Below, in pieces: positions 1 through 7,358 of a stretch of DNA of 14,684 nucleotides. The DNA is from Bacteroidales bacterium UBA2295 (GTDB lineage Bacteria > Bacteroidota > Bacteroidia > Bacteroidales > Tenuifilaceae): positions 1 to 14,684 of the forward strand of contig DDWD01000122.1 of the NCBI GenBank assembly GCA_002345825.1. The letters are read 5' to 3'. The translations under genes and the position numbers were made by a program. Numbering within the stretch: position 1 is the stretch's first letter; every line of letters starts with the position of its first letter. The notes beneath the pieces are model-generated. The model was given only the letters and a program-made list of their open reading frames with translations. It did not search any database and was not told where the DNA came from.

Positions 1-439
1 TTTAACAGCCTTTTCTTTTTTCACATTCTATAATACGTAAGTTTTACAAGAACAAAACGCAACTACTCAAACAGGTAACACAAAAACACTTGAGCCCCCA
101 TTTACATTAAAGAGTTTGTTATCGATTTGTTAACCACCGCCCCGAAAAACTAATGTACTCCATTAAAGCAGGGGTTTTGCTTTTGCATATTGCCCAAAAT
201 CAGATCAGAATAAAAATCAATGTTTCTAGGATACTTCTTTAGCCTTACGATTAAAAAACAGGATTATTGCGAGCCGTTGGTATAACTACAATTGCATTGT
301 TACATCAATAAAAATTGAACAACGGACATAGCTCACTGTTAGGGTTGGAAACGAACTGGATAATACAAAATTGTCTGGCTGCACAAAGCAATTCACCTTT
401 TCTATCCTAAGCGTATAGGGTTTATAAAGCAACTAATCA
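1..439. other. Non-coding stretch at left edge
   Basis: No open frame with recognisable protein content is present on either strand; stops are frequent in all frames. The longest thing I examined is a 21-codon ATG frame at 220-285 with no upstream signal and no recognisable sequence. A weak hairpin can be drawn at 140-174 (CCCC pairing with GGGG, with an inner TAATG/CATTA stem), followed by a TTTTGCTTTT stretch. It might be a terminator for a gene lying left of the window, but the pairing is poor. Otherwise I see nothing identifiable here. Confidence 0.5.
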
Positions 440-471
440 TTTGGGTATTCCCAAACAGTTTTATATCTTAG
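440..471 (+). promoter_or_regulatory. Candidate Bacteroidota-type promoter for the mscS gene
   Basis: TTTG at 440-443 lies 20 nt upstream of TATCTTAG at 464-471. This resembles the Bacteroidota primary-sigma promoter (-33 TTTG, about 20 nt, -7 TAnnTTTG) with one mismatch in the -7 element. Transcription would start near 476-480, leaving a leader of about 36-40 nt before the ATG at 516. The -33 element is also the left arm of a perfect inverted repeat (TTTGGG, 4-nt loop, CCCAAA, 440-455), so a repressor or stem could act there. The match is seen in the sequence; promoter activity is inferred. Confidence 0.4.
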
Positions 472-515
472 TAAAAGTAAAACAGCAATAAAATAACTCA
501 TTTAAATCACTAGAA

Positions 516-1343
516 ATGGAAGAAATAACAACCCTCCTGCCGTCAACCGATCTACTTGTTGAATACACGGTAACCTATGGGGGCAAACTATTACTCGCAA
601 TCGTAACCCTTATTATTGGTCTATGGCTAATTAAAAGGTTCTCAAAGATGTTGAGAAAAATGTTTGAACTGCGTTCGTTTGACAAATCATTACAATCCTT
701 TCTTATCTCATTCTCAGCAATTACGCTAAAAATATTACTTGTTGTAAGCGTAGTGTCGATGCTAGGCGTTCAAATGACATCATTCATTGCCCTACTTGGT
801 GCCGCTGGTCTGGCCTTTGGTTTAGCACTTTCTGGCACATTGCAGAACTTTGCCGGCGGTGTTATGCTCCTAATTTTCAAACCCTTTAAGGTGGGCGATT
901 ATATTGATGCGCAAGGTTATTCCGGGACGGTTATGGAAATTCAAATCTTTCACACCATTCTTCACACCCCCGACAAAAAGGTTATTGTAATTCCAAATGG
1001 TGGATTGAGTACTGGCTCTCTAACCAACTACTCTGCCGAGCCGTTACGTAGAGTTGACTGGACCTTTGGAATAGGTTATGCCGATGATATCGATAAGGCT
1101 AAAGCCACCATAAAGGAAGTAATCATGGCGGACGAAAGAGCGCTAAAGGAACCTGAACCCTTTTTTGGTGTAATTTCGCTTGGCGATAGCTCGGTAAATA
1201 TTGTAGCTCGGGTTTGGGTTGAGGCTGCCAACTACTGGCCGCTATTCTTCACAATGAACGAAGCGGTTAAAAAGGAGTTCGACAAGCAAGGGATTTCCAT
1301 ACCATTCCCACAGCACGATGTTCATCTTTATCAATCAAAGTAA
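516..1343 (+). CDS. mscS: Small-conductance mechanosensitive channel, MscS family
   Basis: This 275-residue protein is close in length to E. coli MscS and is likely an inner-membrane heptameric channel that opens under membrane tension to release solutes during osmotic downshock. Hydrophobic segments lie at about residues 22-40 (TM1), 61-84 (TM2) and 88-121 (TM3). TM3 carries the Gly/Ala-rich packing motif GAAGLAFGLALSGTLQNFAGG (95-115): L99 and L103 match the E. coli gate leucines L105 and L109, and G107 the hinge glycine G113. The cytoplasmic beta domain follows (FKPFKVGDYI at 121-130, VIVIPNG at 156-162, EPLRR at 175-179), ending with PFPQHDVHLY at 263-272. The protein is complete. The ATG start has no Shine-Dalgarno sequence. 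It precedes a small outer-membrane protein gene by 82 bp; a functional link is not evident. Confidence 0.93.
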   Translation: MEEITTLLPSTDLLVEYTVTYGGKLLLAIVTLIIGLWLIKRFSKMLRKMFELRSFDKSLQSFLISFSAITLKILLVVSVVSMLGVQMTSFIALLGAAGLAFGLALSGTLQNFAGGVMLLIFKPFKVGDYIDAQGYSGTVMEIQIFHTILHTPDKKVIVIPNGGLSTGSLTNYSAEPLRRVDWTFGIGYADDIDKAKATIKEVIMADERALKEPEPFFGVISLGDSSVNIVARVWVEAANYWPLFFTMNEAVKKEFDKQGISIPFPQHDVHLYQSK

Positions 1344-1425
1344 ACAGTAAGTAAACATCAAAAATCATAAATAAGGCGGTAACCGAAAAGCCAACGAGTA
1401 GGTGAAATTTTTAAATCAATGTGAA

Positions 1426-1905
1426 ATGAAAAGAATAATATCAATTGTTGTATTACTTGTAGGTGTAAGCCTTATGGCAAGTGCGCAAATAAGTCCAAAA
1501 GCTTTTGGTTTAAGGCTTGGAGGCGATGGCGCTATTAACGGCGCTGAGCTTTCGTACCAGAAAAAAATGAGTGATGCCAACCGAGTTGAATTTGATCTGG
1601 GGGCAGCTTTAAGCTCAAACCACAGCAGAATTGTTGCGTTGGGTATGTACCACTGGCATTGGAACATTCAGGATGGATTCAACTGGTTTGTTGGCCCTGG
1701 CGTTGGAGTGGGAATATACTCATACGATGATGCCAGCGGCTATTTTAACATTGGCCTGGGTGGCCAAATTGGTGTTGAGTACAACCTTAACACCCATGAT
1801 ATTCCTCTTATGTTCAGTTTGGATGCTCGACCAATGTGGGATTTCCTTGGTAGCAACGCCGGCTTTGGCTGGGGAGCTGCACTAGGCATTCGCTACACCT
1901 GGTAG
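1426..1905 (+). CDS. Small secreted protein, probable outer-membrane beta-barrel
   Basis: The ATG at 1426 starts a 159-residue protein with a textbook signal peptide: MKR, a hydrophobic core at residues 4-17, and a signal peptidase I site ASA|Q after residue 20. An in-frame GTG at 1402 would put eight polar residues before the signal, so I prefer 1426. The mature part alternates polar and aromatic/hydrophobic residues in short Gly-rich strands (VEFDLGAAL, FVGPGVGVGIYSY, YFNIGLGGQIGVEYNL, GFGWGAALGIRYTW). It ends in an aromatic residue (W159), as outer-membrane barrels recognised by BamA usually do. At about 139 mature residues an eight-stranded barrel is plausible. No specific family is recognised and the function is unknown. 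It lies downstream of mscS on the same strand and ends just before a hairpin terminator. Confidence 0.75.
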   Translation: MKRIISIVVLLVGVSLMASAQISPKAFGLRLGGDGAINGAELSYQKKMSDANRVEFDLGAALSSNHSRIVALGMYHWHWNIQDGFNWFVGPGVGVGIYSYDDASGYFNIGLGGQIGVEYNLNTHDIPLMFSLDARPMWDFLGSNAGFGWGAALGIRYTW

Positions 1906-1922
1906 CAAAAATTAACTCGCAT

Positions 1923-1955
1923 AAAAGGCTACTCATAATTGGGCAGCCTTTTTTT
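1923..1955 (+). terminator. Rho-independent terminator after the beta-barrel gene
   Basis: AAAAGGCT (1923-1930) pairs perfectly with AGCCTTTT (1945-1952) around a 14-nt loop, and a run of seven T (1949-1955) follows. It lies 17 nt after the stop of the upstream gene and only 2 nt from the 3' end of the convergent minus-strand gene. Read on the minus strand, the same stem is followed by only four T, so it may also stop transcription from that side, but less strongly. Confidence 0.8.
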
Positions 1956-1957
1956 AT

Positions 1958-3082
1958 TTACTGCAAATGATAACCTTGGCTACTCATCTCCATTGTGGTG
2001 AGATATTGATACTTATTATGATCGAGTGGATAATCCCAGCAGCCCAGTGTATGATATTGATTCCCGCCAAAACCTGTTTTAAAGCGATACAATCCATGCA
2101 TAGGGTGAGCAGGGTCTGGATTTGGTGCAATGCCAAACATGTCATACTCGGTACACCCTTTATTTTGCACTATTCGCATAGCCTCCCATTGCAATGCATA
2201 GGTTGCCATAAAGTTTCTATTGGCCGAAGTGGAAGCACCATACAGGTACGACCCCCGATTACCACTTATTACCAGAAACATTGCAGCCAGCGGCATACCA
2301 TTAATTTCGGCAACTAGAAGTAACACCTCGGTAGCCGATTGTGCTTTTAAAGCCTCAACCGAAAGTATAGACGCAAAGTAATCGATGCTATGCAGATGAA
2401 TGTTGTTTCGCTGGGCAGTTTCGCTGTATATCTGATACCATAGATTCAGCTGATCCATTCCCAGCGTTCTAACTACAACCCCCTTGCGCTGCGATAGCTT
2501 AATGTTGTATCGGGTTTTAGGCTTCATCTGAGCGAGTAACTCATTGGCATTCTTTCTCAAATCGAGAAACAGGGTGTTGGATGGCAAAATGTTACTATAC
2601 GCTTTACGTAAGTTCCAATTTGCAGTATTTATATTAAACCGAAGCTCTTGCATGGCAACCTCGGGAGGTCCAAGCCACCAACCATTGCTGTCATAATAGT
2701 CATCCTCTTGTGCCCAAAACGATTCCCAAAACAGATCGTAGCGAATAGTAATACACCCTGTGGGCAGGTGAGAACGCAGACTCTCCGAAAGTTCCTCCAG
2801 AAAAGCACCCTGATCGGCTTCGGATGGTTCCAATTCAGGACCGTAAGGGACATAGGCAACACAATTATTACGATCTATGTTCTGAATAACAACCAATAAA
2901 TCCGACAATACTTTTACAGGATTTTCCTGCAATTCCTTCGCTGGGCTAATCCGTGCCTTGTAATTTAGCGCCAATGAATTAACCCCCATTTGTTTTTTTA
3001 CATTGTGCCAAAATGACGTTTGCTGAACGATGGGAGTTAGATACAAATCCTCGGGATCCTTATGGTGTACATCTGTAATCAT
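1958..3082 (-). CDS. FemA/FemB/FemX-like aminoacyltransferase (peptidoglycan-bridge family, GNAT fold)
   Basis: The 374-residue product resembles the FemABX family of tRNA-dependent aminoacyltransferases, which add amino acids to lipid II or peptidoglycan stem peptides at the cytoplasmic membrane face. Visible marks are an N-terminal TPIVQQTSFWHNVKK segment (16-30), MKPKTRYNIKLSQRKGV (186-202, the basic RYNI motif before the second GNAT domain), and YLYGAS (279-284). The C-terminal block follows: EYDMFGIAP (312-320), HPMHGLYRFKTGFGG (326-340). No signal peptide or membrane segment is seen. The frame extends upstream to a TTG at 3091; I choose the ATG at 3082 because it gives a normal start and loses only three residues. 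The gene is divergent from the dcw cluster. The acceptor cannot be deduced: the MurE encoded here appears meso-DAP specific, and most such walls are directly cross-linked. Another GNAT-type role is possible. Confidence 0.82.
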   Translation of the reverse strand: MITDVHHKDPEDLYLTPIVQQTSFWHNVKKQMGVNSLALNYKARISPAKELQENPVKVLSDLLVVIQNIDRNNCVAYVPYGPELEPSEADQGAFLEELSESLRSHLPTGCITIRYDLFWESFWAQEDDYYDSNGWWLGPPEVAMQELRFNINTANWNLRKAYSNILPSNTLFLDLRKNANELLAQMKPKTRYNIKLSQRKGVVVRTLGMDQLNLWYQIYSETAQRNNIHLHSIDYFASILSVEALKAQSATEVLLLVAEINGMPLAAMFLVISGNRGSYLYGASTSANRNFMATYALQWEAMRIVQNKGCTEYDMFGIAPNPDPAHPMHGLYRFKTGFGGNQYHTLGCWDYPLDHNKYQYLTTMEMSSQGYHLQ

Positions 3083-3400
3083 TGCATTCAATCTTTACTA
3101 GTTACTCTTCATAAAAAATTGCTTCATCTCGGCCCTATCAAGGCCACAGCAATTTGCTAGTCAAAAAAAACAGTTTGATGTGCTGGTAAAACTATCCAAA
3201 ACAACTTGGGATAGCAAGCTTACACGAAGATTATTAATATGTTACATAATATGTTTTACATACCGACAAGTTTTACCGAGGATATCCTCAGCAATTGAAC
3301 AACAAACGCTAGTTATACCCAACCATCAAAATGCCCATATATTGAGAGTTTCAGAACATTTAAACATCAACATCTTGAAATCTAGATTAAAAAAGTTATC
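3083..3400. other. Divergent intergenic region between femX-like gene and mraZ
   Basis: This is an AT-rich non-coding stretch between two divergently transcribed genes, so it should hold promoters for both. I could not find a clear -33 TTTG / -7 TAnnTTTG pair in either direction. Visible structure is a perfect 6-bp inverted repeat with an 11-nt loop (CTATCC at 3192-3197, GGATAG at 3209-3214). There is also a single DnaA-box-like nonamer TTATCAACA at 3396-3404 (one mismatch to TTATCCACA). A 77-codon open frame (3180-3413) has a GTG start, low-complexity composition and runs into the operator array, so I do not call it a gene. Confidence 0.5.
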
Positions 3401-3440
3401 AACAATGTGGTAAAAAGTGGGTAATTGTGGTTGAAAGTGG
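3401..3440 (+). promoter_or_regulatory. MraZ operator: four GTGG direct repeats at 10-bp spacing
   Basis: GTGG occurs at 3407-3410, 3417-3420, 3427-3430 and 3437-3440, an exact 10-bp period, each preceded by an A/T-rich hexamer (AACAAT, TAAAAA, GTAATT, TTGAAA). The last box ends 36 nt before the proposed mraZ ATG. MraZ proteins are known to bind tandem repeats ahead of their own gene: TGGGN repeats 5 nt apart in E. coli, AAAGTG-type boxes in Mycoplasma. All sit one helical turn apart on one DNA face, matching the ring-shaped MraZ oligomer. The array is seen directly; that it binds the mraZ product and represses or autoregulates the cluster is inferred from family knowledge. Confidence 0.85.
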
Positions 3441-3476
3441 AATTTTTTCGCTTATTTTTACTTTTTGAAATACAAA

Positions 3477-3947
3477 ATGAATATGACTTCGTTTATAGGC
3501 GATTACATATGCAAAGTTGACGAGAAGGGCAGGCTGCTCTTTCCCTCATCGCTGAAGAAGCAGAATAGATCTGCTTCTCCCGACCGCTATGTAGCCAAGA
3601 AGGACATATTTGAAAACTGCTTAGTGCTTTACACCATGGAGGAATGGGAACGCCAAAACGATTTGATTAGGCGCAATACTAACCCATACAACCGTGAGCA
3701 CAGCAAGTTTTTACGAGAATTCTACCGCGGAACGGCTGAGCTTACGCTCGACTCCAACGGACGATTGCTAATCCCCAAACGACTGCTTGATTCAATTCAG
3801 GCCAACAAGGAGCTCGCCCTAACAGGGCAGGACAGCCGTATCGAGATATGGGCAAAAGAAATTTACGAAGCCCATGAAACCAACGAGGATGCGTTTGCTG
3901 AACTAGCTGAAAAGATTTTAGGATCATCATCTTTAAGCAACGAGTAA
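3477..3947 (+). CDS. mraZ: Transcriptional regulator MraZ
   Basis: The 156-residue DNA-binding protein is the usual first gene of the dcw cluster. It contains two SpoVT-AbrB-type half domains with the diagnostic DxxGR motifs: VDEKGRLLFP (14-23) and LDSNGRLLIP (91-100). The sequence between them (FLREFYRGTAELT, 78-90) and the following LTGQDSRIEIWAKEIY (115-130) are also typical of the family, and the C-terminal tail is acidic and helical. The frame is open upstream to a TTG at 3465. I choose the first ATG, 3477; the ATG at 3483 (MTSFIGDY) is a real alternative because it aligns best with the usual short N-terminus before F-x-G. MraZ probably binds the GTGG array just upstream, controlling its own operon. 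Its stop overlaps the next gene's start by one base (TAATG). Confidence 0.96.
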   Translation: MNMTSFIGDYICKVDEKGRLLFPSSLKKQNRSASPDRYVAKKDIFENCLVLYTMEEWERQNDLIRRNTNPYNREHSKFLREFYRGTAELTLDSNGRLLIPKRLLDSIQANKELALTGQDSRIEIWAKEIYEAHETNEDAFAELAEKILGSSSLSNE

Positions 3948-4846
3948 TGGCTTATCACATTCCAGTGCTACTAAACGAAAGCATTGAGGGCTTGAACATC
4001 ACACCTGATGGAACATACCTCGACCTCACCTTTGGGGGAGGTGGTCACTCACGCGAAATCATTAAGCACCTTTCACCAAAGGGCAGGCTAATCGCTTTCG
4101 ATCAGGACGAAGAGGCTATGGCCAATGCTATTGACGACAGCAGATTCTTACTGGTTCGCAGCAACTTTAGGTACTTCAGAAACTTTTTAAAGTACCACAA
4201 GGTTCTTTATGTTGATGGAATTTTGGCCGACTTGGGTGTATCATCCAAACACTTCGACAGCCCCGAACGGGGGTTCTCATTCAGATTTGAGGGTCCCTTA
4301 GATATGCGTATGAATCGAAACGCACCTCTAAATGCCGAGCAGGTTATTAATACCTACGATCATAAGGCCTTAGCAAAGATGTTCTCGCTTTATGGCGAGT
4401 TAACCAATGCCAATAGAATAGCGAAAACCATAGCAACATATCGTTCTCAAGAGCCAATTACAACTGTTGAGCAGCTGGCAGAGCTTGTGAGCCCTATGTT
4501 TCCAAGCCAGCAACAGAACAAGATGCTGGCCAAGGTGTTTCAAGCAATTCGCATTGAAGTAAACCGCGAGATGGAAACCCTAAGGCAGATGTTGCTACAA
4601 GTGGAACAAACCCTAACAACCGAGGGGCGATTGGTAGTTATAGCATACCACTCGCTTGAGGACAGGTTAGTTAAAAACTTTATAAGGAGCGGGAATTTTG
4701 ATGGGGAGTTGGTAAAAGATTTTTATGGTAACGTATTCTCGAGTTTTGAGCAGATTAATCGGAAAGTGATTGTACCCTCGGACGAAGAACTCACAAGGAA
4801 TCCACGATCGAGAAGTGCAAAATTAAGAATTGCAAGAAAAAAATGA
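3947..4846 (+). CDS. rsmH: 16S rRNA (cytosine-1402-N4)-methyltransferase RsmH (MraW)
   Basis: This 299-residue S-adenosylmethionine-dependent enzyme methylates N4 of C1402 in the 16S rRNA decoding centre. Features in order: HIPVLLNESIEGL (4-16), the SAM-binding glycine loop TFGGGGHS (28-35), acidic FDQDEEA (51-57), GILADLGVSSKHFDSPERGF (91-110), LDMRM (118-122). Then come the inserted helical domain, VFQAIRIEVNRE (197-208), the conserved YHSLEDRLVKNF (234-245) and the C-terminal NPRSRSAKLRIA (285-296). All hallmark motifs are intact and the length is normal. It is coupled to mraZ by TAATG and to the ftsL-like gene by a 4-nt ATGA overlap. Conserved co-location of mraZ and rsmH supports the call. 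Confidence 0.97.
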   Translation: MAYHIPVLLNESIEGLNITPDGTYLDLTFGGGGHSREIIKHLSPKGRLIAFDQDEEAMANAIDDSRFLLVRSNFRYFRNFLKYHKVLYVDGILADLGVSSKHFDSPERGFSFRFEGPLDMRMNRNAPLNAEQVINTYDHKALAKMFSLYGELTNANRIAKTIATYRSQEPITTVEQLAELVSPMFPSQQQNKMLAKVFQAIRIEVNREMETLRQMLLQVEQTLTTEGRLVVIAYHSLEDRLVKNFIRSGNFDGELVKDFYGNVFSSFEQINRKVIVPSDEELTRNPRSRSAKLRIARKK

Positions 4847-5220
4847 GCGAAAACAAGGAACGCATAGAGTTTATTGACGCACAACCTCAACCCAAAGATC
4901 CCAAGAAAAGAGGAGTGCTAAACCTACTCGATGGGAGTATCCTAAGCAAGGATAATTTCTCGGGACAGATTCCCTACATCCTATTCTTAGCATTTATTGC
5001 ACTGATATACATTGGAAACCGATATCGATACGAAAAACTTGTGCGCGAGGGGCAAAGGCTTCAGATAGAGGTAAAGAACTTAAGAGCAGAATCAATAACC
5101 ACTGCTGCCCAGCTCATGCACATTAGCAAGCAAAGCCAGGTTTCCAGAATGGTTCAGGAAAAGGGATTAGGTCTTGAGGAATCAGTTGTCCCTCCAAAAA
5201 AAATAAAGGCAAACCTTTAA
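4843..5220 (+). CDS. ftsL: FtsL-like cell division protein (Bacteroidota type)
   Basis: The 125-residue bitopic membrane protein occupies the ftsL position between rsmH and the division transpeptidase gene. A polar cytoplasmic N-terminus of about 40 residues precedes one hydrophobic helix (about 42-58, IPYILFLAFIALIYIG). A periplasmic stretch predicted to form a coiled coil follows (about 61-105, Leu/Ile/Val spaced through KLVREGQRLQIEVKNLRAES). It ends with LGLEESVVPPKKI (109-121), a Gly-Leu/Pro-rich tail like that of Bacteroidota FtsL-like proteins. FtsL bridges FtsQ/FtsB and the FtsW-FtsI synthase in the divisome. Primary sequence is poorly conserved in this family, so the call rests on topology, size and position. 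It starts inside the rsmH stop (ATGA) and lies 16 nt before ftsI. Confidence 0.88.
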   Translation: MSENKERIEFIDAQPQPKDPKKRGVLNLLDGSILSKDNFSGQIPYILFLAFIALIYIGNRYRYEKLVREGQRLQIEVKNLRAESITTAAQLMHISKQSQVSRMVQEKGLGLEESVVPPKKIKANL

Positions 5221-5236
5221 TAGCGACTGTGGTCAA

Positions 5237-7357
5237 ATGTCAGTAAAAAAGGAAATACTATTTCGATTCGCACTGGTATACGTAATTTTCGGTATGCTCG
5301 GAATTGCCATTGTGGGTAAAATAGTATATATCCAGTTCATTGAAGGGCCAGACCTACGCGCTCAGGCAAAAACCATAACCTATAGGGATATAACCATAGA
5401 ACCCAATCGGGGCGATATTTGCGCCATCGATGGCCGATTGCTAGCCACATCTGTGCCTTACTTTGAAATCAGGATGGATTTACGCGCAGCGGGTTTAACT
5501 GATGAGCTGTTCTACGCCAACGTCGATTCGCTTGCCCGAAAACTATCTAACCTATTTCGCGACAAATCACACTACACCTATAAATCGGAACTGGTAAATG
5601 CCCGAAAATTTGGCCGTAACAACAGGTACTACCCAATAGGATCGCGACTTGTAAATTACCTTGAACTAAAGAAGATAAAAGAGTTTCCTCTGTTTAACCT
5701 CCCCTCCAACAAGGGTGGATTTATTCCGGTACAAGTAAACCAGCGGATTAAACCTCATTCAAGCCTGGCATCGCGAACCATTGGAACGGTAAATGAAAAC
5801 GGTGTTGCCGTAGGAATTGAAGGAGCTTACGATCATATACTAAAGGGAAAAGCAGGCGTTACCACTCGCCAAAGAGGGAGCGGAAATCTCTGGCTCGATG
5901 TAAATAGCGCAGTGCAAATTGAGCCCGAAAATGGTATGGATGTTATCACTACCCTAGATGTTACCCTGCAGGATGTTGCTGAAAAAGCCCTTCGTACCCA
6001 GCTAGGAAGGCACGATGCCGAGCATGGTAGTGTTGTGCTCATGGAAGTTGCCACTGGCGATATTAAAGCAATCGCAAACCTAAAGAGAAACGAGAACAGC
6101 ACATACAGCGAAGTATTTAACTACGCCATTGGCGAAAGTGCTGAACCTGGATCGACATTTAAACTTGCTACGCTGATTGCTTTGCTCGAGGATGGTTATG
6201 TTAGCCTTGAAGACACTATTGATACCGGTAATGGAAGTGTGAGGTATTACGACAAATGGATTAACGACTCCAAGGAGGGAGGTTACGGAGAGATATCTGT
6301 ACGAGAAATTTTCGAATACTCCTCGAATGTGGGAATTGCAGAACTTGTAACTAAGGCATACAAAGGGAAAGAGCAGCAATTTATCGATAGGCTCTACGCA
6401 ATGAACTTGAATCAACCGTTAGGTATTCCTATCAAAGGCGAAGCCGATCCTTACATAAAATACCCCGGAGATAAGCTCTGGTCGGGCATCTCTCTGCCCA
6501 TGATGAGTATTGGGTACGAGGTACAGCTAACCCCATTGCAAATTCTGACCCTATACAACGCCATAGCCAACAACGGCAAAATGGTTAAGCCCAAATTTAT
6601 CCATTCAATTAGGCAGTATGGTAGCACCGAAAGGGTTTTCAAAACAGAGGTTATAAATCCCTCTATCTGCTCTAAAAAAACGCTGAATAAGGTTCGGGAG
6701 GCGCTTGAAGGCGTTGTGGAAATTGGCACAGCCCGCAACCTACGAAATGCCGACTTTAAAATTGCTGGCAAAACCGGTACTGCTCAAATAGCACAGGGAT
6801 CTAGCGGTTACAAATCGGCCACCGGCGTAAGCCATCAGGCATCGTTTGTGGGATATTTCCCTGCCGAAGACCCAAAGTTTTCCTGTATCGTTGTGGTTAA
6901 CTCACCCTCACGAAGCGTATACTACGGAAATCTAGTTGCTGGGCCAATCTTTAAGGAGATTGCAGATAAGGTATATGCCACTAATCCCGACTGGTTTCCA
7001 GAGGTTAGTCGCAGGCCCAAACTAGTGGAACTACCCGAATCCAAAAGCGGATACAAACCCCTTATTGCCGAAGTTTTTAATGAATTAAAGATTCCAATAA
7101 CCGACGAGTCACCAAACTATGTTTGGGCAAATACCAATAGAAACGATGAGTCCGTTGAACTACTCCAGCGTAAAATTATCCCCAACCTCGTCCCCAATGT
7201 TGTTGGGATGAGTTTGCAAGATGCTATTTTCTTACTCGAAAACAGTGGACTAAGGGTTACTGTAAGCGGAAGGGGAACAGTACGTAGCCAATCAATTCTA
7301 CCAGGAACTCGAATCGGTAATGGAGCAAGAATAACCCTTGAAATGAGTAATGGTTAA
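5237..7357 (+). CDS. ftsI: Division-specific transpeptidase FtsI (PBP3 class), C-terminal PASTA domain
   Basis: This 706-residue class B penicillin-binding protein cross-links septal peptidoglycan. A short cytoplasmic tail and one membrane anchor (about 11-33) precede the pedestal/dimerisation domain, recognised by PNRGDICAIDGRLLATSVP (56-74). The transpeptidase domain has all three active-site motifs: STFK (306-309, nucleophile Ser306), SSN (362-364) and KTGT (512-515). A variable linker (about 590-645) leads into one PASTA domain (about 650-704, starting IPNLVPNVVGMSLQDA), which in related proteins can bind cell-wall muropeptides or stabilise the fold. Single-PASTA FtsI proteins are usual in Bacteroidota. 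At 706 residues it is longer than E. coli FtsI (588), mainly through linker plus PASTA. It is the partner of FtsW, encoded downstream. Its stop lies one base before the chosen murE start. Confidence 0.96.
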   Translation: MSVKKEILFRFALVYVIFGMLGIAIVGKIVYIQFIEGPDLRAQAKTITYRDITIEPNRGDICAIDGRLLATSVPYFEIRMDLRAAGLTDELFYANVDSLARKLSNLFRDKSHYTYKSELVNARKFGRNNRYYPIGSRLVNYLELKKIKEFPLFNLPSNKGGFIPVQVNQRIKPHSSLASRTIGTVNENGVAVGIEGAYDHILKGKAGVTTRQRGSGNLWLDVNSAVQIEPENGMDVITTLDVTLQDVAEKALRTQLGRHDAEHGSVVLMEVATGDIKAIANLKRNENSTYSEVFNYAIGESAEPGSTFKLATLIALLEDGYVSLEDTIDTGNGSVRYYDKWINDSKEGGYGEISVREIFEYSSNVGIAELVTKAYKGKEQQFIDRLYAMNLNQPLGIPIKGEADPYIKYPGDKLWSGISLPMMSIGYEVQLTPLQILTLYNAIANNGKMVKPKFIHSIRQYGSTERVFKTEVINPSICSKKTLNKVREALEGVVEIGTARNLRNADFKIAGKTGTAQIAQGSSGYKSATGVSHQASFVGYFPAEDPKFSCIVVVNSPSRSVYYGNLVAGPIFKEIADKVYATNPDWFPEVSRRPKLVELPESKSGYKPLIAEVFNELKIPITDESPNYVWANTNRNDESVELLQRKIIPNLVPNVVGMSLQDAIFLLENSGLRVTVSGRGTVRSQSILPGTRIGNGARITLEMSNG

Positions 7358-7358
7358 T

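Noticed and set aside
140..180. Possible terminator hairpin at the left edge
   Set aside because: Only a CCCC/GGGG pair and a 5-bp inner stem separated by unpaired bases of unequal length; too weak to call as a terminator.
220..285. 21-codon ATG frame in the left non-coding stretch
   Set aside because: Too short, no promoter or start signal and no recognisable peptide.
1402..1425. GTG start for the beta-barrel gene
   Set aside because: It would add eight polar residues before a complete signal peptide that begins at the ATG at 1426.
3083..3091. TTG start for the femX-like gene
   Set aside because: The ATG at 3082 is three codons downstream and nothing conserved is lost by using it.
3180..3413. 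77-codon open frame between the femX-like gene and mraZ
   Set aside because: GTG start, no recognisable motif, and its 3' end runs into the GTGG operator repeats; more likely a chance frame in regulatory DNA.
3465..3476. TTG start for mraZ
   Set aside because: In-frame ATG codons at 3477 and 3483 follow at once and fit the usual MraZ N-terminus better.
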